Part shown: positions 1 to 8,070 of the stretch, in pieces
Position numbering within the stretch: the stretch's first letter is position 1
Layout of the letters: the number at the start of each line of letters is the position of its first letter
DNA from: Selenomonas sp. AE3005
GTDB taxonomy: Bacteria; Bacillota; Negativicutes; Selenomonadales; Selenomonadaceae
Length of the DNA: 20,462 bases
Direction of reading: 5' to 3'
Assembly: GCF_905233635.1 (NCBI RefSeq)
Contig: NZ_CAJODG010000042.1
Span: forward strand, 1 to 20,462
Program-made: the position numbers and the translations under genes
Notes under the pieces: generated by a model
The model's input: the letters and a program-made list of their open reading frames with translations, nothing else
What the model was told of the DNA's origin: nothing
The model's database searches: none

Positions 1-2
1 CC

Positions 3-95
3 CTGTTCGCAAAGGTTGCCGGCAAGGTTGCTTTCGAGCGCAAAGGCCGCTACCAGCGTCAGGTCAGCGTTTATACGGCTGAAGAAGCTATGTAA
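3..95 (+). CDS. rpmA: Large ribosomal subunit protein bL27, C-terminal fragment
   Basis: The window opens inside this gene; only the last 30 codons and the TAA stop are present. The visible tail runs from LFAKVAGKVAFERKGR to QVSVYTAEEAM, which matches the conserved C-terminal half of bL27 (the FERKGR block followed by a QVSVY strand). bL27 is a 50S subunit protein near the peptidyl-transferase centre. Its position directly upstream of obgE is the usual rplU-rpmA-obgE arrangement in Firmicutes. A strong hairpin follows the stop, so the ribosomal protein transcript probably ends before obgE. The 5' part lies outside the window. Confidence 0.93.
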   Translation: MFAKVAGKVAFERKGRYQRQVSVYTAEEAM

Positions 96-108
96 GACAA
101 ATACTCGG

Positions 109-137
109 TACCTGCGCTTTTTAAGCGCAGGTATTGT
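109..137 (+). terminator. Hairpin terminator after rpmA
   Basis: A perfect 11-bp inverted repeat (109-119 with 123-133, arms TACCTGCGCTT and AAGCGCAGGTA) with a TTT loop starts 13 bases after the rpmA stop. The tract that follows (TTGTTGTATT) is T-rich but interrupted, so termination may be partial. Confidence 0.7.
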
Positions 138-179
138 TGTATTATATATGGAACGGCGTTAAGTTGCGTTGTAGTGCAT

Positions 180-226
180 AAAGGCAAGGGCCGGTATTGA
201 ACGCAATGCCGGCTCTTGCCTTTGTT
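180..226 (+). terminator. Long hairpin, probable second terminator upstream of obgE
   Basis: Bases 180-198 pair with 205-223 over 19 bp, leaving a 6-base loop (GAACGC). The two imperfect positions (189/214 and 195/208) are G-U pairs when read on the + strand but C-A mismatches on the minus strand, so the + strand RNA is the one that folds. A short T-rich tract (CCTTTGTTC) follows. It could be a second terminator of the rpmA transcript or a structured leader element of obgE. Confidence 0.5.
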
Positions 227-239
227 CATTATACGCTGT

Positions 240-338
240 GTTCTTTTCTTTGGTGCAAAGAAAAGAACCAAAAGAAACTGCGGCCTGAAATTCCTTCCGG
301 GAATTTACGGCCGCGGGCGCCCGTCCTTGGGCGCCGGG
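240..338. repeat. Cluster of three inverted repeats, possible dispersed intergenic element
   Basis: Three stem-loops lie back to back between rpmA and obgE. (a) 240-252 and 256-268 form a perfect 13-bp inverted repeat of an A/G-rich arm (CAAAGAAAAGAAC) with loop GTG. (b) 280-294 pairs with 300-314, with a 2-base internal mismatch. (c) 316-322 pairs with 329-335 (GGCGCCC and GGGCGCC). No coding potential is convincing here. The compact tandem of unrelated perfect palindromes looks like an interspersed repeat element or a structured leader rather than ordinary spacer. A genome-wide search would tell; copy number cannot be seen from one window. Confidence 0.45.
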
Positions 339-374
339 AGATTACCATTGTCTTTTTACTGATGTGGAGGAAAT

Positions 375-1655
375 ATGCAGTTTATAGATAGAACCCGTGT
401 AATTGTTAAAGCGGGCGATGGCGGGCATGGGAAGTCTGCTTTCCGTCGGGAGAAGTTTGTGCCGAAAGGTGGACCGTCTGGTGGTGATGGCGGCCGGGGC
501 GGCGATGTGATTTTTGTCGTTGACCAGAATATGAACACCTTGTTGGACTTCCGTTTTCATCGGAAGTTTACGGCGAAGAATGGGGAAAATGGCGATATCA
601 AAAATCAGTATGGTGCCAATGCACCGGCCTGCTATGTGAAGGTACCGCCTGGAACGATTGTTAAAGATGAGGCAACGGGCAAGGTATTGGCCGACCTGAC
701 GGAAATCGGTCAGGAGGCAGTGGTCTGCAAGGGTGGCCGTGGAGGCCGCGGCAATGCGAAGTTTGCCAACTCAGCCAACCGCACGCCGACCTTTGCGGAA
801 TTCGGTGAACCGGGTGAGGCCAAGAATCTGATTCTGGAATTGAAACTGCTCGCGGATGTTGGCCTGGTCGGCTATCCGAGTGTGGGTAAGTCGAGCCTGG
901 TGGCCAGCTGTTCGGCAGCCCGTCCTGAGATTGCGGAGTATCACTTTACAACGATTACGCCAGTGCTCGGTGTGGTTAAGACGGACTACGAAAAGAGCTT
1001 TGTCATGGCTGATATCCCGGGCCTTATCGAAGGCGCTGCTGACGGCGTGGGCCTTGGTCATGACTTCCTGCGCCATGTAGAGCGTACGAAATTGATTCTG
1101 CATATTGTGGATGCATCTGGTCTGGAAGGCCGTGACCCGATTGATGATTATCATAAAATCAATGCAGAGCTCAAAAAGTACAGCGAAAAGATTGCCCGCC
1201 GTACGCAGGTGCTCGTAGCGAACAAAATTGACCTGCCGGAGGCGCAGGAAAATCTGCCGCGCCTTAAAAAGCTGGCTGAGGAAAACGGCTTGAAGTTCTT
1301 TGCAATTTCTGCCGCTACGCGCGAAGGCGTGCAGGAGCTTATCGATTACACCGGTGAATGGCTGGACAACTATGTGGAAGAGCCGGAAACGGAAGAAGAA
1401 GTCGTAGTTTATGATGAAAATGAGGAAGACCCGGACAAGATTACCATCTCCCGTAATATCAGCGGTGAACTGGTGGTATCCGGTCAGAATATCGAAAAAC
1501 TCGTGAAGATGACCAACTTCCTCAACGATGAGGCTGTTCGCCGTTTCCAGTACATCTGGCGCATTAAGAACCTGGATGAAAAACTCCGGGAAAAGGGTGC
1601 TAAAGAAGGCGACACCATTCATATCGGGGAAATGGAATTTGAATTCCGCGACTAA
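375..1655 (+). CDS. obgE: Obg-family GTPase, ribosome assembly
   Basis: This is a large P-loop GTPase that binds the 50S subunit late in assembly and links growth to nucleotide levels. The order is the glycine-rich Obg fold at about residues 1-158 (many GGxGG turns at 31-43), then the G domain with P-loop GYPSVGKSS at 166-174, the switch HFTTITP at 190-196, DIPG at 213-216 and NKID at 283-286. The C-terminal OCT domain (about 345-424) begins after an acidic linker rich in E and D. At 426 residues it has the usual length for Firmicutes Obg. The ATG follows TGGAGG with a 4-base spacer. It is followed by yhbY after 34 bases, probably in one transcript. No motif is missing. Confidence 0.97.
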   Translation: MQFIDRTRVIVKAGDGGHGKSAFRREKFVPKGGPSGGDGGRGGDVIFVVDQNMNTLLDFRFHRKFTAKNGENGDIKNQYGANAPACYVKVPPGTIVKDEATGKVLADLTEIGQEAVVCKGGRGGRGNAKFANSANRTPTFAEFGEPGEAKNLILELKLLADVGLVGYPSVGKSSLVASCSAARPEIAEYHFTTITPVLGVVKTDYEKSFVMADIPGLIEGAADGVGLGHDFLRHVERTKLILHIVDASGLEGRDPIDDYHKINAELKKYSEKIARRTQVLVANKIDLPEAQENLPRLKKLAEENGLKFFAISAATREGVQELIDYTGEWLDNYVEEPETEEEVVVYDENEEDPDKITISRNISGELVVSGQNIEKLVKMTNFLNDEAVRRFQYIWRIKNLDEKLREKGAKEGDTIHIGEMEFEFRD

Positions 1656-1689
1656 GGCGGTTGAGTAAGGAAATTACGGAGGAATAAAT

Positions 1690-1992
1690 TTGTTAAGAAA
1701 TTCTTTAACGGGCAAGCAGAAGAGCTTTTTGCGTTCCATGGGGCAGAAATTGGAACCCGTGGTCATGATGGGCAAGGAAGGCGTGACACCGACAGTTGTA
1801 CAGGCAGCGCAGGAGGCCATTAAAAAGCGCGAACTCATTAAGGTACGTGTGCTGCAGAACTGTATGGAAGAGCCGGAAGATGCCATCACCATGCTGGCTG
1901 AACGTGCGGATGTGAATCTCGTACAGATTATCGGCCGCAATGGTTTGCTCTTCAAGCGCAACTACGATAAGCCGAAAATCGAACTGCCGTAA
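1690..1992 (+). CDS. yhbY: YhbY/CRM-domain RNA-binding protein, ribosome assembly factor
   Basis: This is a single CRM (chloroplast RNA splicing and ribosome maturation) domain of 100 residues, the family that associates with pre-50S particles. The sequence starts LTGKQKSFLRSMGQKLEPVV, has the loop GKEGVT (about residues 29-34) at the place of the family GxxG motif, and then EAIKKRELIKVRVL, the conserved helix-strand pair. The start is TTG at 1690, supported by GGAGGA seven bases upstream; there is no suitable ATG nearby. The gene sits between obgE and proB, a common Firmicutes neighbourhood, and is probably co-transcribed with both. Confidence 0.92.
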   Translation: MLRNSLTGKQKSFLRSMGQKLEPVVMMGKEGVTPTVVQAAQEAIKKRELIKVRVLQNCMEEPEDAITMLAERADVNLVQIIGRNGLLFKRNYDKPKIELP

Positions 1993-2014
1993 ATAAAAAT
2001 ATGGAGGCCTGGTT

Positions 2015-3145
2015 ATGGGAAATGCACGTCAGCGTCTGCAAGAGGCCAAGCGTATCGTGGTAAAGGTGGGCACAAGCACCCTGACCCATGAAACGGGAAA
2101 ATTAAATCTAAATCGTATTGATAAGCTGATACGTGAAATTGCTGACCTGAAAAATCAGGGCAAGGAAATGATTCTTGTGTCCTCAGGAGCTATTGCCGCC
2201 GGCTTGGGAAAATTAGGGCTGGACAAAAAGCCCGACTCTATCCCGGAAAAGCAGGCGGTGGCAGCTATCGGCCAGGGCGTGCTCATGCATATCTATGAGA
2301 AATTCTTTGCCGAATACGGGCAGGTGATGGGACAGGTGCTGCTGACCAAGGAAAACTCTGTGCAGCACCACCAGTACATTCATTCCCGTAATTCACTGCT
2401 GGCGCAGCTGGCCATGGGGGCGGTACCGGTCATCAATGAAAATGACGCGGTGGCGGTCGATGAAATTAAGATTGGCGACAATGACAATCTGTCCGCGATG
2501 GTGGCCACTTTGGTAGATGCTGACGCGCTGATAATCTTGTCGGATATCGAGGGACTGTATACGGCTAACCCGGCAACACACCCCGAGGCCGAGCTAATCA
2601 GCGAAATCCCGGAGATTACCCCGCAGGTGGAATCTATTGCCGGCGGTGCTGGCTCCAAGCTGGGGACCGGCGGCATGATGACCAAGATTCAGGCCGCCCA
2701 GATTGCCATGAGTGCCGGCGTGACCATGGTTATTGCCTCAGGTTCCCGTGAGGGAGTATTGCGTGAGGTTTTGACCGGTCAAAATATCGGCACAGTGTTC
2801 CCGGCCCGGGAATCACATCTGCGTGTGCGCAAGTCCTGGCTGGCCTTTGGCAAGCGTCTGGCCGGGGAAATCGTAGTGGACGCCGGCTGTGCCGCCGCTA
2901 TGCGTGACAAGGGCAGCAGTCTTTTGCCTGCCGGTGTCGTGGCCTGTGCCGGTGATTTTGCTGCTGGCAGTACCGTCCGCGTATTGACAGAAACGCAGCA
3001 GGAAATCGCCCGTGGTATTGTGAATTTTGACATGTCAACGCTCAGCCGGGTTATGGGGCATAAGAGCGAAGAAATTACCCGTCTGGTAGGCGAAAATGTA
3101 CCGGAGGAAGTTATCCACCGGGATAATATGGTTCTAATGGTTTAA
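2015..3145 (+). CDS. proB: Glutamate 5-kinase
   Basis: ProB phosphorylates L-glutamate to gamma-glutamyl phosphate, the first step of proline synthesis in the cytosol. The N-terminal amino-acid kinase domain (about 1-255) shows the ATP-binding KVGTSTL at 17-23, SSGAIAAGL at 56-64, NENDAV at 141-146, GDNDNLSA at 154-161 and GTGGM at 217-221. A C-terminal PUA domain (about 275-365) is present, which is the long ProB form typical of many bacteria. The ATG follows TGGAGG with about 9 bases spacing. proA starts 17 bases after the stop, so the labile intermediate can be passed on within one operon. No defects are visible. Confidence 0.96.
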   Translation: MGNARQRLQEAKRIVVKVGTSTLTHETGKLNLNRIDKLIREIADLKNQGKEMILVSSGAIAAGLGKLGLDKKPDSIPEKQAVAAIGQGVLMHIYEKFFAEYGQVMGQVLLTKENSVQHHQYIHSRNSLLAQLAMGAVPVINENDAVAVDEIKIGDNDNLSAMVATLVDADALIILSDIEGLYTANPATHPEAELISEIPEITPQVESIAGGAGSKLGTGGMMTKIQAAQIAMSAGVTMVIASGSREGVLREVLTGQNIGTVFPARESHLRVRKSWLAFGKRLAGEIVVDAGCAAAMRDKGSSLLPAGVVACAGDFAAGSTVRVLTETQQEIARGIVNFDMSTLSRVMGHKSEEITRLVGENVPEEVIHRDNMVLMV

Positions 3146-3162
3146 CTGCAGGGGGAATGACA

Positions 3163-4416
3163 ATGGATATTCAGGCAGAATTACGGCGCCGGGCACAGGC
3201 GGCCAAAGAGGCATCTTATAAGCTGGGCGTTTTATCCACCGCGGTGAAAAATCAGGCTCTGCTGGCCATGGCTGACGCCTTGGAACAGGGCTGCGATAAG
3301 ATTCTGGCAGCTAATGCACAGGATATGACAGCTGCCCGGGAAAAGGGGATTAAGAAATCATATCTTGACCGGCTGCTGCTCGATGAGAGCCGTATTGCCG
3401 GTATGGCCGAAGGACTGCGGCAGACGGCCGCCCTGCCTGACCCCATTGGCCAGGAGGACGCCGGTTCAGTGCGTCCTAACGGGCTCTCCATCCGCCGGGT
3501 GCATGTGCCTTTAGGCGTGGTTGGCATCATCTACGAGGCCCGTCCTAATGTGACCGCTGACGCTTTGGGCTTATGCCTGAAATCAGGTAATGCGGTGCTG
3601 CTCAGAGGCGGCAGTGAGGCTTTGCAGTCCAATATTGCCATCAGCCGCCTGCTGGCCAAAGCCGCCTATACTCATGGCATTCCCGAGGGCGCTGTACAGT
3701 TCGTGGATTTTACGGACAGGGAGGCTGTCGGGGTTATGACGCATTTGACGGGGCTGCTCGATGTCATCATTCCCCGGGGTGGTGCCGGCCTGATTAAACG
3801 TGTGGTCGAAGACAGTTCTGTGCCGGTCATTGAAACGGGTACTGGTGTTTGTCACACCTTTGTGGACGAAAGTGCTGATTTTAAGATGGCTTTAGATATT
3901 GCCATCAATGCCAAGACCAGCCGTCCTTCTGTCTGCAATGCCATGGAAACCCTGCTGGTGCATGAGCATATTGCGCCTAAGTTCCTGCCGCAGCTCAGTC
4001 AGGCTATGGCGGAAAAAGGTGTAGAACTGCGCGGTTGTGACAAGGCAAGAGCTGTCTGTCCGGATATGCAGCCAGCCGAAGAAATTGACTGGTCAACGGA
4101 GTATGGTGATTTAATTCTGTCGGTCAAAGTCGTAGCTGACGTGACGGCGGCCATTGCCCATATTAACCGTTACAATACCGGACATTCTGAAACCATTGTC
4201 ACCAATGATTTGGTGAATGCTACGCGATTCCAGCAGGAAGTGGACGCAGCGGCGGTGTATGTCAATGCCTCCACGCGTTTTACGGACGGCTTTGAGTTCG
4301 GTTTTGGTGCGGAAATCGGTATCAGTACACAGAAACTGCATGCCCGCGGTCCGATGGGACTGATGGAGCTGACCAGCACCAAGTATCTGATTAACGGCAA
4401 CGGACAGGTTCGCTAG
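3163..4416 (+). CDS. proA: Gamma-glutamyl phosphate reductase
   Basis: ProA reduces gamma-glutamyl phosphate with NADPH to glutamate-5-semialdehyde, the second step of proline synthesis. It is an aldehyde-dehydrogenase-fold enzyme of 417 residues, the family's usual length. The block VPLGVVGIIYEARPNVT lies at about 115-131, LLRGGSEA at about 146-153, and the catalytic cysteine is in RPSVCNAMETLLVH (Cys258). The C-terminal FGFGAEIGISTQKLHARGP block is intact. Two ATGs are in frame at 3157 and 3163. The AGGGGG ribosome site ends only one base before 3157 but seven bases before 3163, so the second start is preferred. The stop overlaps the GTG of a small downstream ORF by one base. Confidence 0.95.
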   Translation: MDIQAELRRRAQAAKEASYKLGVLSTAVKNQALLAMADALEQGCDKILAANAQDMTAAREKGIKKSYLDRLLLDESRIAGMAEGLRQTAALPDPIGQEDAGSVRPNGLSIRRVHVPLGVVGIIYEARPNVTADALGLCLKSGNAVLLRGGSEALQSNIAISRLLAKAAYTHGIPEGAVQFVDFTDREAVGVMTHLTGLLDVIIPRGGAGLIKRVVEDSSVPVIETGTGVCHTFVDESADFKMALDIAINAKTSRPSVCNAMETLLVHEHIAPKFLPQLSQAMAEKGVELRGCDKARAVCPDMQPAEEIDWSTEYGDLILSVKVVADVTAAIAHINRYNTGHSETIVTNDLVNATRFQQEVDAAAVYVNASTRFTDGFEFGFGAEIGISTQKLHARGPMGLMELTSTKYLINGNGQVR

Positions 4417-4571
4417 TGCGTAAGCTGTATGGCTACATAAGAACCTGGCGTGCTTATGTAAGGACACCCAAGGGGAGCCATGATACCAGGGATTACGGCA
4501 GGGCGCTGCTGCTCATCGCAGCTACCGTGCTGCTTGTCTGGCTCCTGCTTTATATCGGGGGAGGATTTTAA
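4416..4571 (+). CDS. Small single-pass membrane protein, unknown function
   Basis: This is a 51-codon ORF starting with GTG at 4416, which overlaps the proA TAG stop by one base (TAGTG) and ends with TAA two bases before the nadD ATG. It fills the gap exactly. The product has a basic, aromatic N-terminal half (RKLYGYIRTWRAYVRTPKG) and one hydrophobic helix at about residues 31-47 (LLLIAATVLLVWLLLYI), ending in GGGF. The positive charges before the helix predict an N-in orientation. The nadD ribosome site (GGGGGAGGA) lies inside its last codons, so nadD translation may be coupled to it. The ribosome site for this ORF is weak, so coupling to proA would be needed. No family is recognised. Confidence 0.62.
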   Translation: MRKLYGYIRTWRAYVRTPKGSHDTRDYGRALLLIAATVLLVWLLLYIGGGF

Positions 4572-4573
4572 TT

Positions 4574-5176
4574 ATGGGAGAGCGAATCGGCATAATGGGC
4601 GGCACTTTTGACCCTATCCATATCGCTCATTTGGTCATTGCCGAGGAGGCGCGGCAGGCATATAAACTGGACCGGGTAATCTTTATCCCGGCCTATATTC
4701 CGCCCCATAAACAGGATAGAAAAATCACCGGTGTATATGACCGCGTGAAGATGACAGAATTGGCCATTGCGGATAATCCGGCTTTTTCCCTGTCGCTGAT
4801 GGAGATTGAGCGGCAGGGCCCGTCGTACTCCCTGCTGACCATTAAGGAATTGCAGCGCGAGCATGGCTGTGAGGCCGAGTTTTACTTCATTACCGGCAGT
4901 GACTCGATAAACGAACTGCATACCTGGTATCATGCTGAGGAACTGGTGCGGGCGTGTCATTTTATCGGCACCACCCGGCCGGACAGTCCGCTGGACGAGG
5001 CTGCGCTGGCTGAGCGCTGGGGAGAATTATGGAGCCATATTCACCTGCTGCCGATACCGCAGCTGGATATATCATCGACAATGCTGCGGCAGCGGCTGGC
5101 AAAAGGTGAGTCGGTACGGTATTTCCTGCCCCCCAGGGTGGCTGCGTATATTGCGGAAATGGGGCTGTATAAATGA
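4574..5176 (+). CDS. nadD: Nicotinate-nucleotide adenylyltransferase
   Basis: NadD joins nicotinate mononucleotide and ATP to give deamido-NAD, the central step of NAD synthesis. The 200-residue protein shows the nucleotidyltransferase signature GTFDPIHIAHL (10-20), the PAYIPPHK segment (39-46), the YFITGSD strand (104-110), and the second ATP-binding motif ISSTMLR (166-172). The ATG is preceded by an exceptionally strong GGGGGAGGA site. The next gene, yqeK, starts inside its stop codon (ATGA overlap), a pairing widely conserved in Firmicutes. No anomalies are seen. Confidence 0.96.
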   Translation: MGERIGIMGGTFDPIHIAHLVIAEEARQAYKLDRVIFIPAYIPPHKQDRKITGVYDRVKMTELAIADNPAFSLSLMEIERQGPSYSLLTIKELQREHGCEAEFYFITGSDSINELHTWYHAEELVRACHFIGTTRPDSPLDEAALAERWGELWSHIHLLPIPQLDISSTMLRQRLAKGESVRYFLPPRVAAYIAEMGLYK

Positions 5177-5757
5177 GTATGAGCATGGATTACGAGAGTA
5201 TGCGGAGCCTGCTGCAAAAGAGCCTGAAACCCTCACGTTATGAGCACAGCTTAGGCGTGGCGGAAACGGCGGCAGCTTTGGCCCGGCGGTTTGGTGTGGC
5301 GGAAGAACAGGCCATGGTGGCCGGTTTATTGCATGACTGTGCCCGGGAGTTTCCCAATGAGAATCTCATTGCGGAGGCCGAGGCGCGGCAGATTGTGGTG
5401 GAACCTGTTGAACGGCAGATGCCCCTGCTGCTGCATGCTTATGTAGGGGCCAAGCTGGTCCGTGAAAAATACGGCGTGGACGATACGGCGGTATCGCAGG
5501 CTATTTGGCGGCATACCGTGGGCGGCGCCGATATGACAAAGCTGGATAAGATAATCTGGTTTGCAGATATGATAGAACCCCGGCGTGATTATCCCGGGGT
5601 GGAGGAACTAAGGGCATTGGCCCAAACCGCAGACTTAGACGTGATGGTGCTGGCTGGTCTTACCCAGTCCATCATCTTTGTGGCCCAGCGTGGCGGACTC
5701 ATTCATCCGGCTACGATTACGGCCCGTAATGAGATTTTACTGCGGAATAAAGGATAA
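5173..5757 (+). CDS. yqeK: YqeK-family HD-domain hydrolase, probable diadenosine tetraphosphatase
   Basis: This is an HD-superfamily metal-dependent phosphohydrolase of 194 residues. The likely ligands are His25 (SRYEHS), His54-Asp55 (LLHDCARE), His88 (LLLHAY), His114 (IWRHT) and Asp132 in WFADMIEPRRDYPG, the tail motif typical of YqeK. Members of this family hydrolyse Ap4A symmetrically to two ADP; that activity is assigned here from the family. The first ATG overlaps the nadD stop. ATGs at 5179 and 5185 are also in frame and would shorten the protein by 2 or 4 residues. It is translated within the nadD-LCP-rsfS run. Confidence 0.92.
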   Translation: MSMSMDYESMRSLLQKSLKPSRYEHSLGVAETAAALARRFGVAEEQAMVAGLLHDCAREFPNENLIAEAEARQIVVEPVERQMPLLLHAYVGAKLVREKYGVDDTAVSQAIWRHTVGGADMTKLDKIIWFADMIEPRRDYPGVEELRALAQTADLDVMVLAGLTQSIIFVAQRGGLIHPATITARNEILLRNKG

Positions 5758-5771
5758 AGAAGGAAGAGCCA

Positions 5772-6806
5772 ATGGACAGCCGGGGAAGAGATAACCGGAA
5801 AGTAAATGTCACCAAACAAAATATACTTCGCAAGCGGCGGGAAATGGCCCGGCGGCGGCGCAGGGCTATTCTGCGGCTGATATTGCTCATTATTTTTGTG
5901 ATACTGGTGCTGACAGGCATTGTGGCTGTGGGCTATGGGCTGGTGACGGTGGGCTCGATGCTCAACCGGGAATATCAGGCCATGTACGATGGTTACACAT
6001 CACGTCAGCAGCTGCGCCGCGGCAGTGTTGACCCGAAGTTTGACGGCTATACAAATGTGCTGATTATGGGCATTGATGACGGCCTTGATAATGACGGCGG
6101 CGATGAAAAACGTGCCGACGCTATTATGGTGGCCAGTCTGGAAAATGAAACCGGCAGGCTGCGGCTCATTCATATTCCGCGCGATACATGGGTCAATGTC
6201 ACCGGCAGCGACCAGCAGACGAAGATAAAGAATCTCTATGTCATGGGGGGCGCGCCTCTCATGGTCCGGCAGATAAATAATGTTCTGGGCATTTCCATCC
6301 ATCAGTATGTAGTTCTGGATATGAATGTGTTCAGAGAACTCATTGATGTGCTGGGCGGCGTGGATATTTATGTGGAGAGCGACATGAATTACGACGATCA
6401 GGAGGCCGAAATTTCCATTCACCTGCCCAAAGGCTATCAGCATCTGTCGGGCACACAGGCACTGCAGTACCTGCGTTACCGCAGCGAGGATTTGGGCGAT
6501 GAGGGACGTGTACAGCGGCAGCAGCGGTTCAGCAAGGCCCTGTACCAGAATCTCCTGCAGGTGGGAACGCTGACGAAACTGCCGGCCATTGCGGAAGTTT
6601 TCAAGGAACGGGTGGATTACAGCGCGGAGATTTTTGATTCTGTGCATCTGGCCAATGTGCTGCGCAGGCTGAGCAGTGATACGCCGGTCAGCGTAATTCT
6701 GCCCGGTGAACCGGCTGCCGATGACGCCACTATTTGGGTTATGGACGATGCGGCGGCGGCAGAACGGATGAAAGAATTGTTCCCCGAAGAAGCATTGGAG
6801 AAGTAA
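5772..6806 (+). CDS. LytR-CpsA-Psr (LCP) family protein, cell-wall glycopolymer ligase
   Basis: LCP enzymes move lipid-linked glycopolymers onto peptidoglycan outside the membrane. This 344-residue protein has a highly basic cytoplasmic head (KRREMARRRRR, 21-31), one membrane helix (about 33-58), and an extracellular LCP domain from about 88 on. Landmarks are the Asp in RADAIMV (114-120), HIPRDTW (134-140), YLRYR (233-237) and the arginine-rich GRVQRQQRF (245-253), the pyrophosphate-binding signature. The C-terminal part after about 290 is variable in the family. The place between yqeK and rsfS is the one seen for LCP genes in Negativicutes. Which polymer is transferred in an outer-membrane Firmicute cannot be read from sequence. 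Confidence 0.93.
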   Translation: MDSRGRDNRKVNVTKQNILRKRREMARRRRRAILRLILLIIFVILVLTGIVAVGYGLVTVGSMLNREYQAMYDGYTSRQQLRRGSVDPKFDGYTNVLIMGIDDGLDNDGGDEKRADAIMVASLENETGRLRLIHIPRDTWVNVTGSDQQTKIKNLYVMGGAPLMVRQINNVLGISIHQYVVLDMNVFRELIDVLGGVDIYVESDMNYDDQEAEISIHLPKGYQHLSGTQALQYLRYRSEDLGDEGRVQRQQRFSKALYQNLLQVGTLTKLPAIAEVFKERVDYSAEIFDSVHLANVLRRLSSDTPVSVILPGEPAADDATIWVMDDAAAAERMKELFPEEALEK

Positions 6807-6830
6807 ACAGTTTAGTATGGAGGTAAATAA

Positions 6831-7175
6831 ATGACGATTGTAGAAATTAGTCAGGCAATTTGCAAGGCTGCCAGCGATAAGAAGGCCCGTGATATTGTCA
6901 TCATGGACATGCAGGGGATTTCTTCCACTACGGATTATTTTGTGATTTGCTCTGCCAACACCGCTACCCAGGTACGGGCGATTGCTGACAACATTGAAGA
7001 AGAACTCGGCAAGGCCGGTGTGGATTTCAACCATAAGGAAGGCTACCGGGAAGGTGAATGGGTGCTGCTCGATTACGGTGATGTAGTGGCGCATGTGTTC
7101 ATGCAGGAGGCCCGTGAGTACTACGCTTTGGAACAGCTGTGGGGCGACGCCAGGCTGACCGTTTATGAAGACTAA
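6831..7175 (+). CDS. rsfS: Ribosomal silencing factor RsfS
   Basis: RsfS (formerly YbeB/Iojap) binds uL14 on the 50S subunit and blocks joining of the 30S subunit when nutrients are poor. The 114-residue protein has the full single domain: STTDYFVICSANTATQVRAI (about 32-51), then EGYREGEWVLLDYGDVVAHVF and the tail REYYALEQLWGDA, all conserved in the family. The ATG follows TGGAGG with a 7-base spacer. The 3' end overlaps or almost touches the next gene, depending on that gene's start. Confidence 0.96.
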   Translation: MTIVEISQAICKAASDKKARDIVIMDMQGISSTTDYFVICSANTATQVRAIADNIEEELGKAGVDFNHKEGYREGEWVLLDYGDVVAHVFMQEAREYYALEQLWGDARLTVYED

Positions 7176-7191
7176 GACTGCTGAGGCCGAT

Positions 7192-8070
7192 ATGGAAGAA
7201 CAAGTAAAACGCAAGTATGGCCCGAGCTCCGTGGCTGTCCTGAAAGTGGTGCGCGAGTCGGAGTTAGGCGCTTTCCTCGATGCGGAAACTGGCAATACCA
7301 GCGATGATATCCTGCTCCATAAGAATCAGCAGACACATCCCGTAAGTATCGGTGATGAGGTGGAGGTATTCCTGTACCTTGACCCCAAGCGCAAGCTGAC
7401 CGCCAGTATGCGTGTGCCGAAAATGAAGGAAGGGCAGATTGCCCGGCTGCAGGTCATCAATGTGAGCCGGGACGGCGCTTTTGTTGATGTAGGAGCGGAA
7501 CGCGGTATTTTCATGCCCTATGCCGGCATGCGCGGCCGTCCGCAGATTGGCGAAGTTGTCTGGGCCAAGCTCTACACGGATAAATCCGGACGTCTGGCGG
7601 TGACCATGGAAGTAGAGGACGAAATGCGCCGGGCCTCCCAGCCGGCGGTCAAGGTAAAAAAAGGCCAGATGGTGACGGGGGCTATTTACAATTACACCGA
7701 CGCCGGGGCCTTTATGTTCAGTGAAGAACGCTATATTGTCTTTATCGCCAACAAGGAAATGCCGGAACAGAACCGTCCCCGGGTGGGCGAAGTCGTCACG
7801 GCCCGGGTGACCTTTGTACGGCCTGACGGCCGTTTGAACGCGTCCCTGCGCGAGGCCAAGGAAAAGGCGCTCATTTCCGATTCCCAGCGCATTCTGGAAC
7901 TGCTTGCGAGCCGCGGCGGAAAAATGCCTTACAGTGACGAATCCTCCCCGGAGGTAATCCGTGACAAATTTGGTATTTCCAAAGCTGCTTTTAAGCGGGC
8001 TTTAGGTCATTTATTACGCGAAAAACGCATCGAAGAAAAAGATGGCTGGACATATCTCAAAGAATCTTAA
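7192..8070 (+). CDS. cvfB: CvfB-like S1-domain RNA-binding protein
   Basis: The protein has tandem S1-like OB folds and a C-terminal winged helix, the CvfB/YitL architecture. CvfB proteins bind RNA and affect virulence gene expression in staphylococci; the target here is unknown. The first S1-like unit spans about residues 8-60, the second begins KEGQIARLQVINVSRDGAFVD (about 67 on), and the third begins KKGQMVTGAIYNYTDAGAF (about 149 on). The winged helix covers about 215-290 (IRDKFGISKAAFKRALGHLL). An ATG at 7165 would add nine residues and overlap rsfS by 11 bases, but its ribosome site is weak. GAGG sits five bases before the ATG at 7192, so that start is preferred. The gene ends the housekeeping run. 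Confidence 0.88.
   Translation: MEEQVKRKYGPSSVAVLKVVRESELGAFLDAETGNTSDDILLHKNQQTHPVSIGDEVEVFLYLDPKRKLTASMRVPKMKEGQIARLQVINVSRDGAFVDVGAERGIFMPYAGMRGRPQIGEVVWAKLYTDKSGRLAVTMEVEDEMRRASQPAVKVKKGQMVTGAIYNYTDAGAFMFSEERYIVFIANKEMPEQNRPRVGEVVTARVTFVRPDGRLNASLREAKEKALISDSQRILELLASRGGKMPYSDESSPEVIRDKFGISKAAFKRALGHLLREKRIEEKDGWTYLKES

Noticed and set aside
197..391. 64-codon ORF across the hairpin cluster before obgE
   Set aside because: It consists of palindromic repeat sequence, lacks a ribosome site and overlaps the obgE start.
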